Notes: generated from the letters alone by a model not told the origin. DNA of 64,000 nucleotides from an uncultured Shimia sp. (GCF_947498095.1 NZ_CANMJE010000015.1:1-64000), one strand, 5' to 3'; counted from the stretch's first letter, positions 43,560 through 53,193 are shown. Made by a program: numbers and translations.

Positions 43560-44735
43560 ATGGACAAATCAAACCGACACGCCTTTGAAACCCGCGCCAT
43601 CCACGCCGCACAAGAGCCCGACCCTCAGACCGGCGCCGTGGTGACACCCATCGTTCAGGCCTCAACCTTCGTTCAGGACGGTATCGGTGAAAATCGCGGC
43701 TATATCTATGCCCGCGCCGGAAACCCCACGCGGGACACGGTGTCCAAGTGCATCGCCGATCTAGAAGGCGCCGAGGCCGGGTTTGTTTTTCCTACCGGGT
43801 TGTCCGCCGCGGCCACGATCCTTGAGTTGTTGGATGCGGGCGCCCATGTCGTGGCACATGGCGATCTTTATGGCGGAATTCATCGGCTGTTGACCCAAGT
43901 GCGCATCCGTTCAGCCGGGTTCAACGTCACCTTTGTTGATTTCTCGGACACTGATGCCGTGCGCACTGCCACGACGAAGCAAACCGCGATGCTGTGGTAC
44001 GAAACTCCTTCGAACCCGACCTTGCGCATTGTCGATATTGCCGCAATCTCGCAAATCGGACGTGAAGTTGGCGCGTTGACGGTCTGTGACAACACCTTTT
44101 GCTCGCCTTATCTACAAAATCCGCTGGCCTTGGGCGCTGACATCGTGATGCATTCGGCGACCAAGTTTCTCTGCGGGCATTCCGACATGATGGCGGGCGT
44201 GGCCTGTGTTGCCTCGCATGTTCCCGCCGAGATCACCGAGCGTCTGGGGTTCCTGCAAAACTCGGTTGGCGCCGTGTTGTCGCCCGTCGACAGCGCACAA
44301 CTGCTGCGCTCGGTCAAAACCCTGCCCGTGCGGATGGATCGCCATTCCACCAATGCCCGCGCCGTGGCAGAGCATTTCGCCGAGAACCGGGATCGCTTTG
44401 GCCTGAGCGACGTGCGTTATCCCGGCCTGCCCGATCACCCCGGCCATGAGATTGCGGCCCGCCAGATGCGGGACTTTGGGGCGATCGTCACAATCTGCGT
44501 CAATGGGGGGGAAGAACGCGCCAACGAGGTGCTGAAACGCACCTCACTGTTTCAGTTCGCAGTCAGTCTCGGCGGTGTCGAAAGCTTGATCCAGCACCCC
44601 GCATCTCTGACCCATAAAACCATTCCCGAAGCCGAACGCGCCGCTGCGGGTATTTCCGGCGGGATGATCCGCCTGAGCGTCGGCATTGAGCACGTAAATG
44701 ACCTGATTGCCGATCTGGAAGAGGCCTTTCGCTAG
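43560..44735 (+). CDS. Cys/Met-metabolism PLP enzyme (methionine gamma-lyase / cystathionine gamma-synthase-like)
   Basis: A 391-residue fold-type I PLP enzyme of the Cys_Met_Meta_PP family. TRAIHAAQEPDPQTGAVVTP opens it, RAGNPTRDTVSKCIADLEGA is the conserved N-P-T block, YETPSNPTLRIVDI follows, and the PLP lysine lies in VMHSATKFLCGHSDMMAG (about residue 205). The family includes cystathionine gamma-synthase and lyase, and methionine gamma-lyase; the sequence alone does not separate them. It stands alone, with a small gap before the nucleoside hydrolase. Confidence 0.9.
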   Translation: MDKSNRHAFETRAIHAAQEPDPQTGAVVTPIVQASTFVQDGIGENRGYIYARAGNPTRDTVSKCIADLEGAEAGFVFPTGLSAAATILELLDAGAHVVAHGDLYGGIHRLLTQVRIRSAGFNVTFVDFSDTDAVRTATTKQTAMLWYETPSNPTLRIVDIAAISQIGREVGALTVCDNTFCSPYLQNPLALGADIVMHSATKFLCGHSDMMAGVACVASHVPAEITERLGFLQNSVGAVLSPVDSAQLLRSVKTLPVRMDRHSTNARAVAEHFAENRDRFGLSDVRYPGLPDHPGHEIAARQMRDFGAIVTICVNGGEERANEVLKRTSLFQFAVSLGGVESLIQHPASLTHKTIPEAERAAAGISGGMIRLSVGIEHVNDLIADLEEAFR

Positions 44736-44808
44736 GCGTAGTTAATCGCCCGAGTTTACTTCCCCGCTTGGGGCTGCCACTCTTTAACGGCAAAGACAGG
44801 AGAGGCCC

Positions 44809-45750
44809 ATGGCGCCGCGCAAAATCATCATCGACACTGATCCCGGTCAGGACGACGCCGTTGCCATCTTGCTGGCACTGGCCAGCCCTGATGAGATCGA
44901 CGTTCTGGGGATCACGGCCGTCGCGGGCAATGTGCCGCTGGCTTTGACCGCCAAGAACGCCCGGATCGTCTGTGAACTGGCCGGAAAACCAGAGACTTTG
45001 GTTTTCGCAGGATGTGATCGCCCCCTGGGTCGTGATTTGGTGACAGCCGAGCATGTGCACGGCAAAACCGGGCTGAACGGTCCTGTTCTGCCGGACCCGA
45101 CCATGCCCCTACAGGACCAGCACGGCGTCGACTTCATCATCGACACGGTGCGCGCCCATGACCCGGGCAGCGTCACCTTGTGCCCGCTGGGCCCCCTGAC
45201 CAACATCGCTATGGCCTTTGAAAAGGCCCCGGATATCATGGAGCGGGTGCAGGAAATTGTGCTCATGGGTGGGGCGTATTTCGAAGTTGGCAACATCACG
45301 CCGGCGGCAGAATTTAACATTTACGTCGACCCGCAAGCTGCTGGTATTGTGTTTAAATCCGGCGTGCCGATTGTTGTTATGCCGCTGGATGTGACCCACA
45401 AGGCGCTGGTCACCAGACCCCGCAATGACGCGTTCCGGGCGATCGGCAACGAGGTCGGAACCGCTGTTGCCGAGATGACCGATTTCTTTGAACGCTTTGA
45501 CAAGGAAAAATACGGCTCCGAAGGCGCACCGCTGCATGACCCCTGCGTGACCGCCTATCTGATCCAGCCCGAGCTGTTCACCGGCCGTCATATCAACGTC
45601 GAGATCGAAACCCACAGCGAACTCACTATGGGCATGACCGTCGCCGACTGGTGGCGCGTCACCGACCGCCCCCCTAACGCCATGTTCATGGGGGACATCG
45701 ACGCGGACGGCTTCTTTGCCCTTTTGACAGAAAGGTTGGCCCGCCTATGA
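44809..45750 (+). CDS. Inosine-uridine preferring nucleoside hydrolase family
   Basis: A 313-residue nucleoside hydrolase that cleaves the N-glycosidic bond of ribonucleosides. IIIDTDPGQDDAVAILLAL (5-23) is the calcium-binding DTDPGxDDA signature. FEVGNITPAAEFNIYVDPQA supplies the ribose contacts, and HDPCVTAYLI (His/Asp) the remaining site. An aggagagg-like site (ACAGGAGAGGCCC) precedes the ATG. It overlaps the following GNAT gene by four bases (ATGA), so the two are co-translated. Confidence 0.93.
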   Translation: MAPRKIIIDTDPGQDDAVAILLALASPDEIDVLGITAVAGNVPLALTAKNARIVCELAGKPETLVFAGCDRPLGRDLVTAEHVHGKTGLNGPVLPDPTMPLQDQHGVDFIIDTVRAHDPGSVTLCPLGPLTNIAMAFEKAPDIMERVQEIVLMGGAYFEVGNITPAAEFNIYVDPQAAGIVFKSGVPIVVMPLDVTHKALVTRPRNDAFRAIGNEVGTAVAEMTDFFERFDKEKYGSEGAPLHDPCVTAYLIQPELFTGRHINVEIETHSELTMGMTVADWWRVTDRPPNAMFMGDIDADGFFALLTERLARL

Positions 45751-46196
45751 GCACCGCCCTGCATCTGGCCCGTCCCGAAGACCTGGACCGTCTTGTTCCG
45801 TTGGTCGAGGCCTTTCACTCGGAAGAAGGCATCCTTCAAGACGATGAGATCCGGCGCGGCGCGCTGTTGCCCTTGCTGGATGGCAGCCCCCTGGGCGCGA
45901 TCTACCTGATCGGCCCAACCCGCGCGCCGGTGGGGTATGTCGTGGTGACCTTTGGCTGGTCGGTCGAATTTGGCGGTATGGATGCCTTTGTTGACGAGAT
46001 TTATATTCGCCCCAAAGTTCGTGGGCGTGGCATGGGTGGCGATGCGCTGATGGCGCTGGCCGGCGCCTTGGGCGATGCGGGCGTGCGGGCTTTTCACCTT
46101 GAGGTCGACCGCGAGAAAGAGGCCGCACAACGCCTGTACCAACGGGCTGGTTTTCAGCCGCGGGAACGCTACATGTTGATGACACGCAAGCTCTGA
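45747..46196 (+). CDS. GNAT family N-acetyltransferase
   Basis: A 149-residue GNAT protein. The acetyl-CoA motif reads VDEIYIRPKVRGRGMGGDAL (R-x-x-G-x-G/A), and REKEAAQRLYQRAGFQPRERYMLM is the classic C-terminal 'N/A-x-x-L-Y-x-x-x-G-F' block. The start overlaps the nucleoside hydrolase stop (ATGA). SelO follows nine bases after the stop, so three genes probably form one operon. Substrate is unknown. Confidence 0.88.
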   Translation: MSTALHLARPEDLDRLVPLVEAFHSEEGILQDDEIRRGALLPLLDGSPLGAIYLIGPTRAPVGYVVVTFGWSVEFGGMDAFVDEIYIRPKVRGRGMGGDALMALAGALGDAGVRAFHLEVDREKEAAQRLYQRAGFQPRERYMLMTRKL

Positions 46197-46205
46197 CCGG
46201 GTCCC

Positions 46206-47609
46206 ATGTTGCACATTCCTTTTGACAATTCTTACGCACGCCTTCCGGCGTCTCTTTTCACGCGCCAGAACCCCGAGCCCGTTAAGGCCCCGGAATTGCT
46301 TGCGTTTAATCACTCTCTGGCGCGCGATCTCGGAATCTCAGGCGATCAGGATATCGAAGAACTGGCCACCGTCTTTTCCGGAAACGCCATTCCCGACGGC
46401 GCCGAACCCTTAGCGCAGCTATATGCCGGGCATCAATTTGGCCATTGGAACCCGCAATTGGGCGACGGGCGCGCGATCCTTTTGGGCGAAGTGCAGGGCC
46501 GCGACATCCAACTCAAAGGCTCGGGCCGCACGCCCTACTCGCGCAATGGTGACGGGCGGGCCTGGGTTGGCCCAGTTTTGCGCGAGTTTGTGGTGTCTGA
46601 GGCCATGCATGCCCTCGGCATTCCCACAACCCGCGCCCTGGCAGCGGTCGCAACCGGCGAGATGATCCAACGCGAAACTGCGCTGCCCGGCGCAGTCCTG
46701 ACCCGCGTGGCAGCCAGCCATATCCGCGTTGGCACGTTTCAGGCCCTCGCAGCGCGTCAGGATTACACCGGCCTGCAGGCCCTTTTTGACCACGCACGCG
46801 ACCGCCACGACCCAGAAGCCAAAGACCCGTTGGAGTTTTTGAACGGCGTGATCGAACGACAGGCCCAACTGGTCACAAAATGGATGAATGTCGGCTTTAT
46901 CCACGGCGTCATGAACACCGACAATTGCAGCATTTCGGGCGAAACCATCGATTACGGCCCCTGCGCCTTTATGGACAGCTACGACCCGATGACGGTGTTT
47001 TCTTCGATTGACCGTCAGGGCCGCTACGCCTGGGGCCGCCAGGCCGACATCATCGTTTGGAACATGGCGCAGCTGGCCACTGCATTGGTACCGCTGATGC
47101 CGGATCAGGATGACGCCATCACAAAGTTCACCTCAGCCGTGCATGCCATGCCGGAACGCCTGAACAGCTTGTGGAATGCTACGCTTTTGCGAAAGATTGG
47201 AATATCCGATCCGCGGTCTGGTGATCTTGATCTGGCCAAACAGCTTTTGACTCTGATGGCCGCGCAAAGCGCTGATTTCACAAATACATTTGCTGCACTA
47301 GCCAGTGACACCGCCGGAGATCACTTTGTGGATCGTGAGGCGTTTGAAGTCTGGGCCAAAGACTGGCGCGCACGCCTGAAAGACGAAACCGCGGCACAAG
47401 ACACGATGCGCGCCGCCAACCCACTTCTGATCCCGCGAAATCACCGCATCGAAGAGATGATCCAAGCGGCCGTCTCTGGAGACATGGCGCCATTTTCAAG
47501 GCTGATGCAGGCCTATGACACGCCGTTTGAGGTCTCAACCGAGAGCCGGGACCTCACCCATGCGCCCTTGGATGGCGAACGGGTCCACGCCACCTTTTGC
47601 GGCACCTGA
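46206..47609 (+). CDS. selO: SelO/YdiU pseudokinase-fold AMPylase
   Basis: SelO transfers AMP from ATP to protein hydroxyl groups (AMPylation) and is linked to redox homeostasis in E. coli. The 467-residue protein has LAQLYAGHQFGHWNPQLGDGRA (cited as AGHQFGHWNPQLGDGRA), QLKGSGRTPYSRNGDGRA and the flipped-nucleotide HGVMNTDNCSISGETIDYGP with the metal-binding Asn/Asp. The length is close to bacterial YdiU, and there is no selenocysteine or C-terminal Cys-x-x-U motif: the protein ends HATFCGT. It is the third gene after the nucleoside hydrolase and a GNAT. Confidence 0.95.
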   Translation: MLHIPFDNSYARLPASLFTRQNPEPVKAPELLAFNHSLARDLGISGDQDIEELATVFSGNAIPDGAEPLAQLYAGHQFGHWNPQLGDGRAILLGEVQGRDIQLKGSGRTPYSRNGDGRAWVGPVLREFVVSEAMHALGIPTTRALAAVATGEMIQRETALPGAVLTRVAASHIRVGTFQALAARQDYTGLQALFDHARDRHDPEAKDPLEFLNGVIERQAQLVTKWMNVGFIHGVMNTDNCSISGETIDYGPCAFMDSYDPMTVFSSIDRQGRYAWGRQADIIVWNMAQLATALVPLMPDQDDAITKFTSAVHAMPERLNSLWNATLLRKIGISDPRSGDLDLAKQLLTLMAAQSADFTNTFAALASDTAGDHFVDREAFEVWAKDWRARLKDETAAQDTMRAANPLLIPRNHRIEEMIQAAVSGDMAPFSRLMQAYDTPFEVSTESRDLTHAPLDGERVHATFCGT

Positions 47610-47621
47610 GCGATCGTATTG

Positions 47622-47650
47622 CCCAAAATACTTCCACCGGAGGCATCCGC
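47622..47650. repeat. ATACTCC-type short intergenic repeat
   Basis: CCAAAATACTTCCACCGGAGG followed by CATCCGC is a slightly diverged copy of the motif at 60964-60995. It lies directly after selO and before the convergent EamA gene, consistent with a terminator role. Confidence 0.6.
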
Positions 47651-47661
47651 TCCGGCACCGC

Positions 47662-48537
47662 TCACTTGCGGTTGATGAGCATAAGACCCAGAACCACAAG
47701 ACCCAGTGCAGCCCAGATGCTCACTCCAACGCTTTCGCCCAAAAGCCACCAGCCAAACAGAACGCTCAGAACCGGCGACAAAAAGCTAAACGACGCCACG
47801 GATGAGGCTGGATAGATGGTGAGCAACCAGAACCAGAACACGTATCCGATCGCGACGACCCCGAGGGATTGAAACAAGATACCCGCGACATGAATTATCT
47901 CAGGGTCACGCAACAACGGGCCAAACAAGGGCGCCACGGCACTCAGGATCACGGCCGACACCAGAATTTGCCACATCAACTGGGCTTCGGGCGGTATCGT
48001 TTTCAAGGGCTTTATCCGTATCATCAAGGCGATCGCGGCCCAGCCCCAGGCGGCCCCCAGCGCTGCGAGATCCCCCCAGATGTTTGCCGCGCCTCCGGCG
48101 CGGTCCATCAATGCAACGGCCACGCCCGTCATTGCCAGCGCCAACCCCAACATGCGCCTCAGACTTAGCCGTTCCCCTGGCAAAAACACATGCGCCGCCA
48201 AGGCCAGCCAGACCGGCATCGAATAGAAGATGACACTGGCCCGGGACACATCCGTGAGATCAAGAGCGATATATAGACATATGAATTCAAAAGAAAAAAG
48301 AACACCCGAGAACACACCCGCCACAACAATGTCACGCCGCCGTTCAAACCGAATACCGCGCAAGGCCATCCATCCGCCAAGAGCAAAGACTGCAATCGCT
48401 GACCGGATTGCCGCCACGAAAACCGGCGAGAACCCTCCGTTCGTGACTTTGATGACCACCTGATTAAAGGCCAGCAAGGCCGCAAAAAGGATCAGCGAAG
48501 TCGCTCCAAAAGCGTCGATATGTTGTTTTCGGTCCAT
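47662..48537 (-). CDS. EamA/DMT-family transporter
   Basis: A 291-residue inner-membrane protein with ten predicted helices in two EamA repeats. The first starts at LILFAALLAFNQVVIKVTNGGF and VAAIRSAIAVFALGGWMAL. The second includes WGDLAALGAAWGWAAIALMI and SFLSPVLSVLFGWWLLGESV, the usual late conserved segment. Such proteins export amino acids or other metabolites, but the cargo is not predictable. It converges with selO and is divergent from the endonuclease/exonuclease/phosphatase gene. Confidence 0.88.
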   Translation of the reverse strand: MDRKQHIDAFGATSLILFAALLAFNQVVIKVTNGGFSPVFVAAIRSAIAVFALGGWMALRGIRFERRRDIVVAGVFSGVLFSFEFICLYIALDLTDVSRASVIFYSMPVWLALAAHVFLPGERLSLRRMLGLALAMTGVAVALMDRAGGAANIWGDLAALGAAWGWAAIALMIRIKPLKTIPPEAQLMWQILVSAVILSAVAPLFGPLLRDPEIIHVAGILFQSLGVVAIGYVFWFWLLTIYPASSVASFSFLSPVLSVLFGWWLLGESVGVSIWAALGLVVLGLMLINRK

Positions 48538-48663
48538 AAGGCACTCGCGCCTGATTTGCTAAATTTGTCAAGCAGTTCCACCAATTATGCACCGCAGGGC
48601 GTTTCATCCCTCGCCTTTGTTGCGGCAACATGCCAAAACCAGACCGATCACTTGAGAGACCCC

Positions 48664-49359
48664 ATGACCGCCACCCTGCGCATCGCCAGCTACAACTTGC
48701 AAAAATGTGTCGGTATGGACATGCGCCGCCGACCCGATCGCTCCATGCAGGTGATTAACGCGATTGGTGCGGACATTGTGGTGCTGCAAGAGGCCGACAA
48801 GCGATTGCCACCCCGCCCCGCGGCCCTGCCCCATGACGTCATCGAAACCCAAGGCTGGCAGGCGCTGCCCTTTGGCCAACCCGGCGGATCGCTCGGGTGG
48901 CATGGCAACGCTATGTTGATGCGGGGAGATCTGGGGCTGATCGAAACAGACCATCTGGAACTGCCGGGTCTCGAACCACGGGGGGCCATTTTGGCAGACT
49001 TTGACACCTCCATTGGCGCGCTTCGGGTCATTGGTGTGCATCTTGGCCTGCTCAGACGATTTAGATTGTTGCAGCTGATGGCCATCACGCGCCACTTGCG
49101 CCACCGCCCGCCCTTGCCAACGGTGCTTGTCGGAGACTTCAACGAATGGGGACCAAAGACGGCACTGGACGCGGCCACACCGGGGCTTGAGTTCGTGGAT
49201 CCCGGCCATTCATTTCCGGCACCGCGCCCCGTTGCCGCGCTGGATAGCCTTGCTCACACTGACAATTTGCGCGTGGTGGATAGCGGCGTGCATCGTGCGC
49301 GTCCTGCAGCCAGTGCATCCGATCACCTGCCTGTCTGGGCCGAGATTTCAAAAGCCTGA
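48664..49359 (+). CDS. Endonuclease/exonuclease/phosphatase family protein
   Basis: A 231-residue metal-dependent hydrolase of the EEP (DNase I-like) superfamily. RIASYNLQKCVGMDMRRRPD opens it (catalytic Asn), DIVVLQEADKRLPPRP has the Glu metal ligand, LVGDFNEWGP is the G-D-x-N block and ASDHLPVWAEI the terminal D-H pair. Substrate could be a nucleic acid, phospholipid or phosphoinositide. The start at 48664 follows GAGAG; the upstream frame is antisense to the EamA start. Confidence 0.88.
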   Translation: MTATLRIASYNLQKCVGMDMRRRPDRSMQVINAIGADIVVLQEADKRLPPRPAALPHDVIETQGWQALPFGQPGGSLGWHGNAMLMRGDLGLIETDHLELPGLEPRGAILADFDTSIGALRVIGVHLGLLRRFRLLQLMAITRHLRHRPPLPTVLVGDFNEWGPKTALDAATPGLEFVDPGHSFPAPRPVAALDSLAHTDNLRVVDSGVHRARPAASASDHLPVWAEISKA

Positions 49360-49462
49360 TCCCGACGGTCACTTATGGTGTGGTGATCCTTTCGATCATC
49401 GTGCAAGGTTTGTCTGTGGCGCCCATGGCACGAAGCGTGGGCCGCGAACCGGAGTTGATGTG

Positions 49463-50305
49463 ATGCGCGACTACCTCGTCTATGACGTTTTTACTGATCA
49501 GCCTTTTGGAGGCAATCAATTGGCCGTCTTTCCTGACGCCAGCGACCTGGCGGAAAACAGTCTTCAGGCCATCGCCGCCGAGTTCAATTTTTCCGAAGTG
49601 ACCTTTGTCTATCCTCCTGAAAACACGGCAAACACCGCCAAAGTGCGCATCTTTACCCCGACGATGGAGGTTCCTTTTGCGGGCCACCCCACCATCGGAA
49701 CGGCCGTTGCACTGGCGGACCTTGGACAAGGCCCAGACATGGTGCTGGAATTGGGTATCGGCCCTCTGGCCTGTCGGGCGCAAAATGGCAGCGCGCAGTT
49801 TACGACCAGCGCGGCACTGGAATTGACTGAGCGGCCTGATCCCAACCTTGTTGCCCGCGCGCTGGGTCTGGCGCAGGACGCGATCCTGACCACCACGCAT
49901 ACACCTGTTATGGCCTCACTGGGACTGGCCTTTACCATCTCAGAGCTGGACTGTCGGGACTCACTGGCGGCGATCCAGACTGACGTTGCGGCCTTCCGTG
50001 AAGGCAACGCCACCCACCCTTCCGGGCTGGATTTCGCACAGTTTGCCTATGTGCGCGAAGGCGACGTGATCCACGCCCGCATGTTCGCGCCGCTTGACAA
50101 TATTCCAGAAGACCCCGCCACCGGCAGCGCCTGCGCGACGCTGGGCGCGCTTTTGGCACAGCTTGGAGGTCAGGACGTCACGCTGCGCATTCATCAAGGC
50201 GACGATATGGGACGGCCTTCAGTTATCGGTGTCAGTACCGAAGGACCATCAGTCACGGTGAGTGGACAGGCCGTGAAAATGAAGGAAGGGCGGCTCGTAT
50301 TTTGA
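49463..50305 (+). CDS. PhzF family isomerase/epimerase
   Basis: A 280-residue PhzF-type protein with the duplicated diaminopimelate-epimerase-like fold. DVFTDQPFGGNQLAVFPDAS is the typical start, and the catalytic Glu lies in EFNFSEVTFVYP (Glu45). VPFAGHPTIGTA and DPATGSACATLG are the two G-H-P/G-S-A motifs. No phenazine genes are near, so a general isomerase role is likely. GGAG lies about ten bases upstream of the ATG at 49463. Confidence 0.9.
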   Translation: MRDYLVYDVFTDQPFGGNQLAVFPDASDLAENSLQAIAAEFNFSEVTFVYPPENTANTAKVRIFTPTMEVPFAGHPTIGTAVALADLGQGPDMVLELGIGPLACRAQNGSAQFTTSAALELTERPDPNLVARALGLAQDAILTTTHTPVMASLGLAFTISELDCRDSLAAIQTDVAAFREGNATHPSGLDFAQFAYVREGDVIHARMFAPLDNIPEDPATGSACATLGALLAQLGGQDVTLRIHQGDDMGRPSVIGVSTEGPSVTVSGQAVKMKEGRLVF

Positions 50306-50348
50306 CGCAGGGTCCCCAAAAGCTAAGGTAGGGTCAAGGATGGAGCGT

Positions 50349-50975
50349 TCAGGTATCGTCTGAGATATCGCACACCATATGCAGGTGCAGTCCGATTTCG
50401 TGATTGTCATCCAACACCGGAACCCGCGTTTCCACCTCGGTTTGAAATCCAAGGTGGCGATAAAAGCCAACCGCTTCGTTATCAGCAGCGACATCCAGAC
50501 AAATCTGCTGACACCCTAAGCCAATGGCCCGGTCTTTTGCTGCGTTGAACAAGCGGCCAGCAATGCCTAACCCTTGCGCCTGCGGGCTCACCGCAAACTC
50601 AAGAATGTAGAATGACCCAGTGCGCGGCACAGGGAACAACCGGTCCATCCAGTGCAATGCCGCCTCTATATGTGCGGCCTCTTGGCCGCCCAGAGCTTTC
50701 GGTTGATTGCGCATCGAAGCGTTAAAACAAGCGGCATATTCCTCATCGCTAAAGCCGATCAAAAGCCCCACGATTTCATCTGAAAACAAGGTCGTAAACG
50801 CCTGCTTAAACGAGAATAAACCACTTGCGGATGACCATTCACTCTCGATCAATCTGTGTAGCGTCGGCATGGTGCCGAACATATAGGCATTCAGCTTAGG
50901 GTCGGTGCTCCACAACAGGTCCGCCAAGGCCTCCGGCGAAACATCCTTTGAAGCAGGTACGGTCAGAGCATCCAT
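50349..50975 (-). CDS. GNAT family N-acetyltransferase
   Basis: A 208-residue acetyltransferase. ILEFAVSPQAQGLGIAGRLF is the acetyl-CoA motif (V-x-P-x-x-Q-G-x-G/A), and QQICLDVAADNEAVGFYRHLGFQTE is the C-terminal motif (cited as AADNEAVGFYRHLGFQ). A helical N-terminal extension of about 100 residues (LTVPASKDVSPEALADLLWS) precedes the fold. GAGGGGGTCC before the ATG at 50975 fixes the start. It converges with the PhzF gene. Substrate is unknown. Confidence 0.85.
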   Translation of the reverse strand: MDALTVPASKDVSPEALADLLWSTDPKLNAYMFGTMPTLHRLIESEWSSASGLFSFKQAFTTLFSDEIVGLLIGFSDEEYAACFNASMRNQPKALGGQEAAHIEAALHWMDRLFPVPRTGSFYILEFAVSPQAQGLGIAGRLFNAAKDRAIGLGCQQICLDVAADNEAVGFYRHLGFQTEVETRVPVLDDNHEIGLHLHMVCDISDDT

Positions 50976-51111
50976 GTCTGGACCCCCTCTTGCTTGCAAT
51001 TACCCATTGGCAAAAACGTCAGCCTTGCCGCGTCTATTGCCAATGGTCCTTTGGTCATACAAGCACAGAGACGTCACCCTGTTAAGCCATGTCGCCCGAT
51101 GCGACCGGCTC

Positions 51112-52425
51112 TCAGGCAGCGCGGCCGCGGTTCGGCCTGCGACGACGCTTCTGCCCGCCCCCCGGTCCACCAGCAGGCTTACCACCCCCGGATCTTTGCG
51201 AGTTGCCACCACCACTGCGGCGCGGGCCACCTTTGCCACGACCACCGCCGCCTGTGTTTTTGGGTTTGTTCTTGTGGGACGGGTCGGTCATTCCCAACCA
51301 AGGCGTCCCAGACAGCACAGGGATTTCGATTTTCAAAACCTTCTGGATGGCTTTCAACTCGTCGGTTTCATCCGGTGAGCAGAACGCCACAGCCGCGCCG
51401 TCCATACCGGCCCGTGCCGTACGGCCGATCCGGTGAACATAGTTTTCAGGCACATTGGGCAGGTCAAAGTTGTAGACATGGCGCACTTGGGGAATATCCA
51501 GACCGCGTGCGGCCACATCGGTGGCCACAAGCACCATTGCCTCTCCGTTACGAAATGCCTTGAGGGCACGCTCTCGTTGTCCCTGGCTCTTGTTGCCATG
51601 CACAGTTTGAGCTTCATACCCTTGCTTCACGAGGACTTTCACCAGACGGTCAGAGCCGTGTTTGGTGCGGGCAAACACGATCGCCGCTTCGTCACGGTGC
51701 TTGCTCAGCAACTCGATCAGCAGATTGGTTTTCTCGGCCTTCGAGATGTAGTGAACCCCTTGGGTCACCTTGTCAGCAGTTTTACCGGGAGGCGCCACCT
51801 GCACGCGTACAGGGTTGTTCAGGTAAGAACCTGAAATCTCGGCCATCAGCTTTGGCATCGTCGCCGAAAACAGCATGGTTTGGCGTTTGGCGGGCAGAAA
51901 CTCAACGATTTTGCGCAAAGCATGGATGAACCCCATGTCGAGCATCTGGTCAGCTTCGTCCAAAACCAGGAAATCGGTCTGCGACAGGTCCAGTGCGCGG
52001 CGGTCCAGAAGGTCGATCAATCGCCCCGGTGTGGCAACCAGAACATCCGTGCCGCGCGCAACCCGCTTAATCTGTGGGTTAATGGCCACGCCACCAACCA
52101 CAAGTCCCACTTTGAAATGGCTTCCATCCACCAAGACGCCAAGGCTTTCCTTGATTTGATTGGCCAGTTCGCGTGTCGGAGCGAGGATCAGACTGCGCAC
52201 AGTCTTTGGTTCGGGTGGGCGACCATAGCTTTGCAGCTTGGCGATCAGCGGCAGGCCAAAGGCCAGCGTTTTGCCGGTGCCAGTCTGCGCCAGCCCCATC
52301 ACGTCTTGCCCTTCCAGTGCGTGCGGTATCGCACGTTCCTGAATGGGGCTTGGTTTGTCGATGCCTGTGGCAATCAGCTTCTCAACCAGCTTTTTCGGCA
52401 GGCCGAGGTCATAAAACGTCGTCAT
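51112..52425 (-). CDS. DEAD-box RNA helicase, RhlE-like
   Basis: A 437-residue ATP-dependent RNA helicase. A Q-motif (GIDKPSPIQERAIP, 21-34), Walker A AQTGTGKT (46-53), VLDEADQMLDMG (D-E-A-D), SAT, and the motif VI HRIGRTARAGMDG are all intact. A basic, Gly/Arg-rich tail (RSGGGNSQRSGGGKPAGGPG, ending RRRRPNRGRAA) is typical of RhlE-type helicases and binds RNA. Likely roles are ribosome assembly and RNA decay, often cold-induced. GGAAAG precedes the ATG at 52425. It is divergent from the Fur-family gene. Confidence 0.93.
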   Translation of the reverse strand: MTTFYDLGLPKKLVEKLIATGIDKPSPIQERAIPHALEGQDVMGLAQTGTGKTLAFGLPLIAKLQSYGRPPEPKTVRSLILAPTRELANQIKESLGVLVDGSHFKVGLVVGGVAINPQIKRVARGTDVLVATPGRLIDLLDRRALDLSQTDFLVLDEADQMLDMGFIHALRKIVEFLPAKRQTMLFSATMPKLMAEISGSYLNNPVRVQVAPPGKTADKVTQGVHYISKAEKTNLLIELLSKHRDEAAIVFARTKHGSDRLVKVLVKQGYEAQTVHGNKSQGQRERALKAFRNGEAMVLVATDVAARGLDIPQVRHVYNFDLPNVPENYVHRIGRTARAGMDGAAVAFCSPDETDELKAIQKVLKIEIPVLSGTPWLGMTDPSHKNKPKNTGGGGRGKGGPRRSGGGNSQRSGGGKPAGGPGGGQKRRRRPNRGRAA

Positions 52426-52767
52426 AAATTTCTTTCCGGCGCTTCGGTGCAACGAAACGCCTGTGTCGCCCCATCTGTCGGGGCCGGTTGGTGGAAGGCC
52501 ACAAAGCGCACTGCGTCTGTGACGTCAGCCCTATGCAACCCTGGCCCCACGCGTGATCTTGGGATCGGATGAACGCCTATGTCTTTGGCCGGATTTCGCT
52601 CCGGTCTGATATTTGCTGCTCACGCGGCAGTAGGCGGTTGAGGCTGCACATGGGGCCTGACGCTTCACATGTCAACCAAGAAAGCACTGTAAACCCGCGA
52701 CAAAGAGGTGGCCACTCAGGGTCTTGGGCGATAAAACCGTAGGTCAGGAAGTTAACGGAACAGCCCC
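52426..52767. other. Intergenic stretch between helicase and Fur-family genes
   Basis: These 342 bases hold the divergent promoters. On the helicase side there is a long leader (possibly a cold-shock-type 5' UTR) with a CCCC/GGGG hairpin near 52471-52485. No further gene or clear operator is seen. Confidence 0.5.
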
Positions 52768-53178
52768 ATGAGCGACACGATTCTAGCCCGCTGCGAGACC
52801 AAAGGCCTGCGCATGACCGAGCAACGCCGGGTGATCGCGGCCGTACTGCAAGAGAGCAGTGACCACCCTGACGTGGAAGAACTCTATGCACGCGCCTCAG
52901 CACGCGATGCCGGGATTTCTCTGGCCACGGTCTATCGCACGGTGAAGCTGTTCGAAGAGGCAGGTATCCTGGACAAACTGGAATTTGGCGATGGGCGCGC
53001 TCGGTACGAAGATGCCGAACGCGAGCATCACGACCACCTGATCGACATTCAGTCGGGCGAAGTGATCGAGTTTGTAGACCCCGAGATCGAGGCCCTGCAG
53101 GAAAAGATCGCCGAAAAACTGGGGTACAAGCTTAAAGGTCACAAGCTAGAGCTTTATGGCGTGCCGCTGCGCCGCTAA
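52768..53178 (+). CDS. fur: Fur-family metalloregulator (Fur/Mur-type)
   Basis: A 136-residue Fur-superfamily repressor. The winged helix is LRMTEQRRVIAAVLQESSDH and AGISLATVYRTVKLFEEAG (14-66). The dimerisation/metal domain has ARYEDAEREHHDHLIDIQSG with the HHDH site (87-90) and EKLGYKLKGHKLELYG. There are no CxxC structural-zinc pairs, and the only Cys is Cys9, as in alphaproteobacterial Mur/Fur. In Rhodobacteraceae such proteins usually sense manganese. The heme-responsive Irr subgroup is an alternative, but the HHDHLI context fits Fur/Mur better. It is a single gene. Confidence 0.85.
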   Translation: MSDTILARCETKGLRMTEQRRVIAAVLQESSDHPDVEELYARASARDAGISLATVYRTVKLFEEAGILDKLEFGDGRARYEDAEREHHDHLIDIQSGEVIEFVDPEIEALQEKIAEKLGYKLKGHKLELYGVPLRR

Positions 53179-53193
53179 CCTGATCACGGGCAC

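Noticed and set aside
52768-53178. Fur-family gene as the heme-responsive regulator Irr
   Set aside because: The HHDHLI metal site and overall motifs fit Fur/Mur better, and an Irr-type heme motif was not evident. A phylogeny would settle it.
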